From an uncultured Oscillospiraceae bacterium (GTDB lineage Bacteria > Bacillota > Clostridia > Oscillospirales > Oscillospiraceae): a stretch of DNA of 6,079 nucleotides. The DNA is taken from assembly GCA_910587255.1 (NCBI GenBank), contig CAJUKT010000097.1, positions 1-6,079 of the forward strand. The letters run 5' to 3'. Below are positions 5,942 through 6,079 of the stretch, piece after piece. The notes beneath the pieces are model-generated. The model had not been told where the DNA came from and searched no databases. It was given only the letters and a program-made list of their open reading frames with translations. A program made the position numbers and the translations under genes. Position 1 is the stretch's first letter, and the number at the start of each line of letters is the position of its first letter.

Positions 5942-6079
5942 GTGCGCCCAGATAGGGCGTGATTAGAAGTAGAAAAATGGTACTACCCCGTAAGATAACG
6001 CGGGAGACAACCTGCCTGACCGGGGGGCGAAAGCTGATACGGGAACATAGCATGGCAGGAAAGCGGTAAGTTGCCTAAA
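5942..6079 (+). ncRNA. Group II intron, 5' end (domain I), LtrB-like, partial
   Basis: The sequence begins GTGCGCCCAGATAGGGCGTG, almost identical to the start of the Lactococcus Ll.LtrB intron as I recall it. It continues with the conserved blocks GTACTAC, GTAAGATAACGCGGG and AAGCTGATACGGGAACA, and AAGTTGCCTAAA at the window edge. Local domain I helices are visible, for example CCTGCC at 6011-6016 with GGCAGG at 6054-6059. The 5' splice site is between 5941 and 5942, in sense with the peptidase gene, so splicing could restore the message. The intron-encoded reverse transcriptase lies beyond the window. The resemblance is to the mitochondrial-like/IIA class, unlike the intron end at 1-124. Confidence 0.9.

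Noticed and set aside
1..6079. CRISPR arrays, tRNA genes and transposase genes
   Set aside because: No regularly spaced repeats, no cloverleaf-like segments and no transposase-like proteins were seen; the only mobile sequences are the two intron ends.

Overview
The window looks like accessory DNA of a fairly GC-rich Clostridia-type Firmicute, probably from a gut environment. The signs are strong GC preference at third codon positions, purine-rich AGGAGG-like ribosome binding sites, TTG starts, an LPxTG-like C-terminus and group II introns. Part of it resembles the conjugation region of Tn1549/CTn-like integrative conjugative elements. That link rests on recognising the C39 peptidase gene at the right end and is an inference.

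Layout. Positions 1-124 are the 3' end (domains V and VI) of one group II intron. It is followed in sense by the last 68 codons of a surface-protein-like gene ending in LPQTGY. A strong hairpin at 336-378 separates this gene from a converging minus-strand operon that reads from 3805 down to 380: a one-pass membrane protein, a DinG/XPD-type iron-sulfur helicase, a zinc-ribbon protein and a small GIY-YIG nuclease-family protein. The operon has a recognisable promoter at 3840-3868. A TACA-N2-TGTA dyad of the BlaI/MecI/CopY operator type covers its expected transcription start.

The 84-bp divergent region 3806-3889 then leads into a plus-strand operon: a 67-codon gene that appears to start at ATC, an HD-GYP phosphodiesterase-like gene starting at TTG, and a membrane-anchored C39-family cysteine peptidase overlapping the HD-GYP gene by 29 nt. 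The peptidase is interrupted at 5941/5942 by the 5' end of a second, LtrB-like group II intron in sense orientation. The break falls directly after the residue that looks like the catalytic aspartate. The window ends in intron domain I.

How the parts may work together. The plus-strand genes look like conjugation-operon members: a wall hydrolase for the mating channel and a possible cyclic-di-GMP hydrolase. The minus-strand genes look like a small, separately regulated DNA-processing cassette (helicase, nuclease-family protein, zinc-ribbon protein, membrane protein). No CRISPR array, tRNA, rRNA or insertion-sequence transposase was seen, and no gene-free stretch longer than 300 bases lies between the introns.
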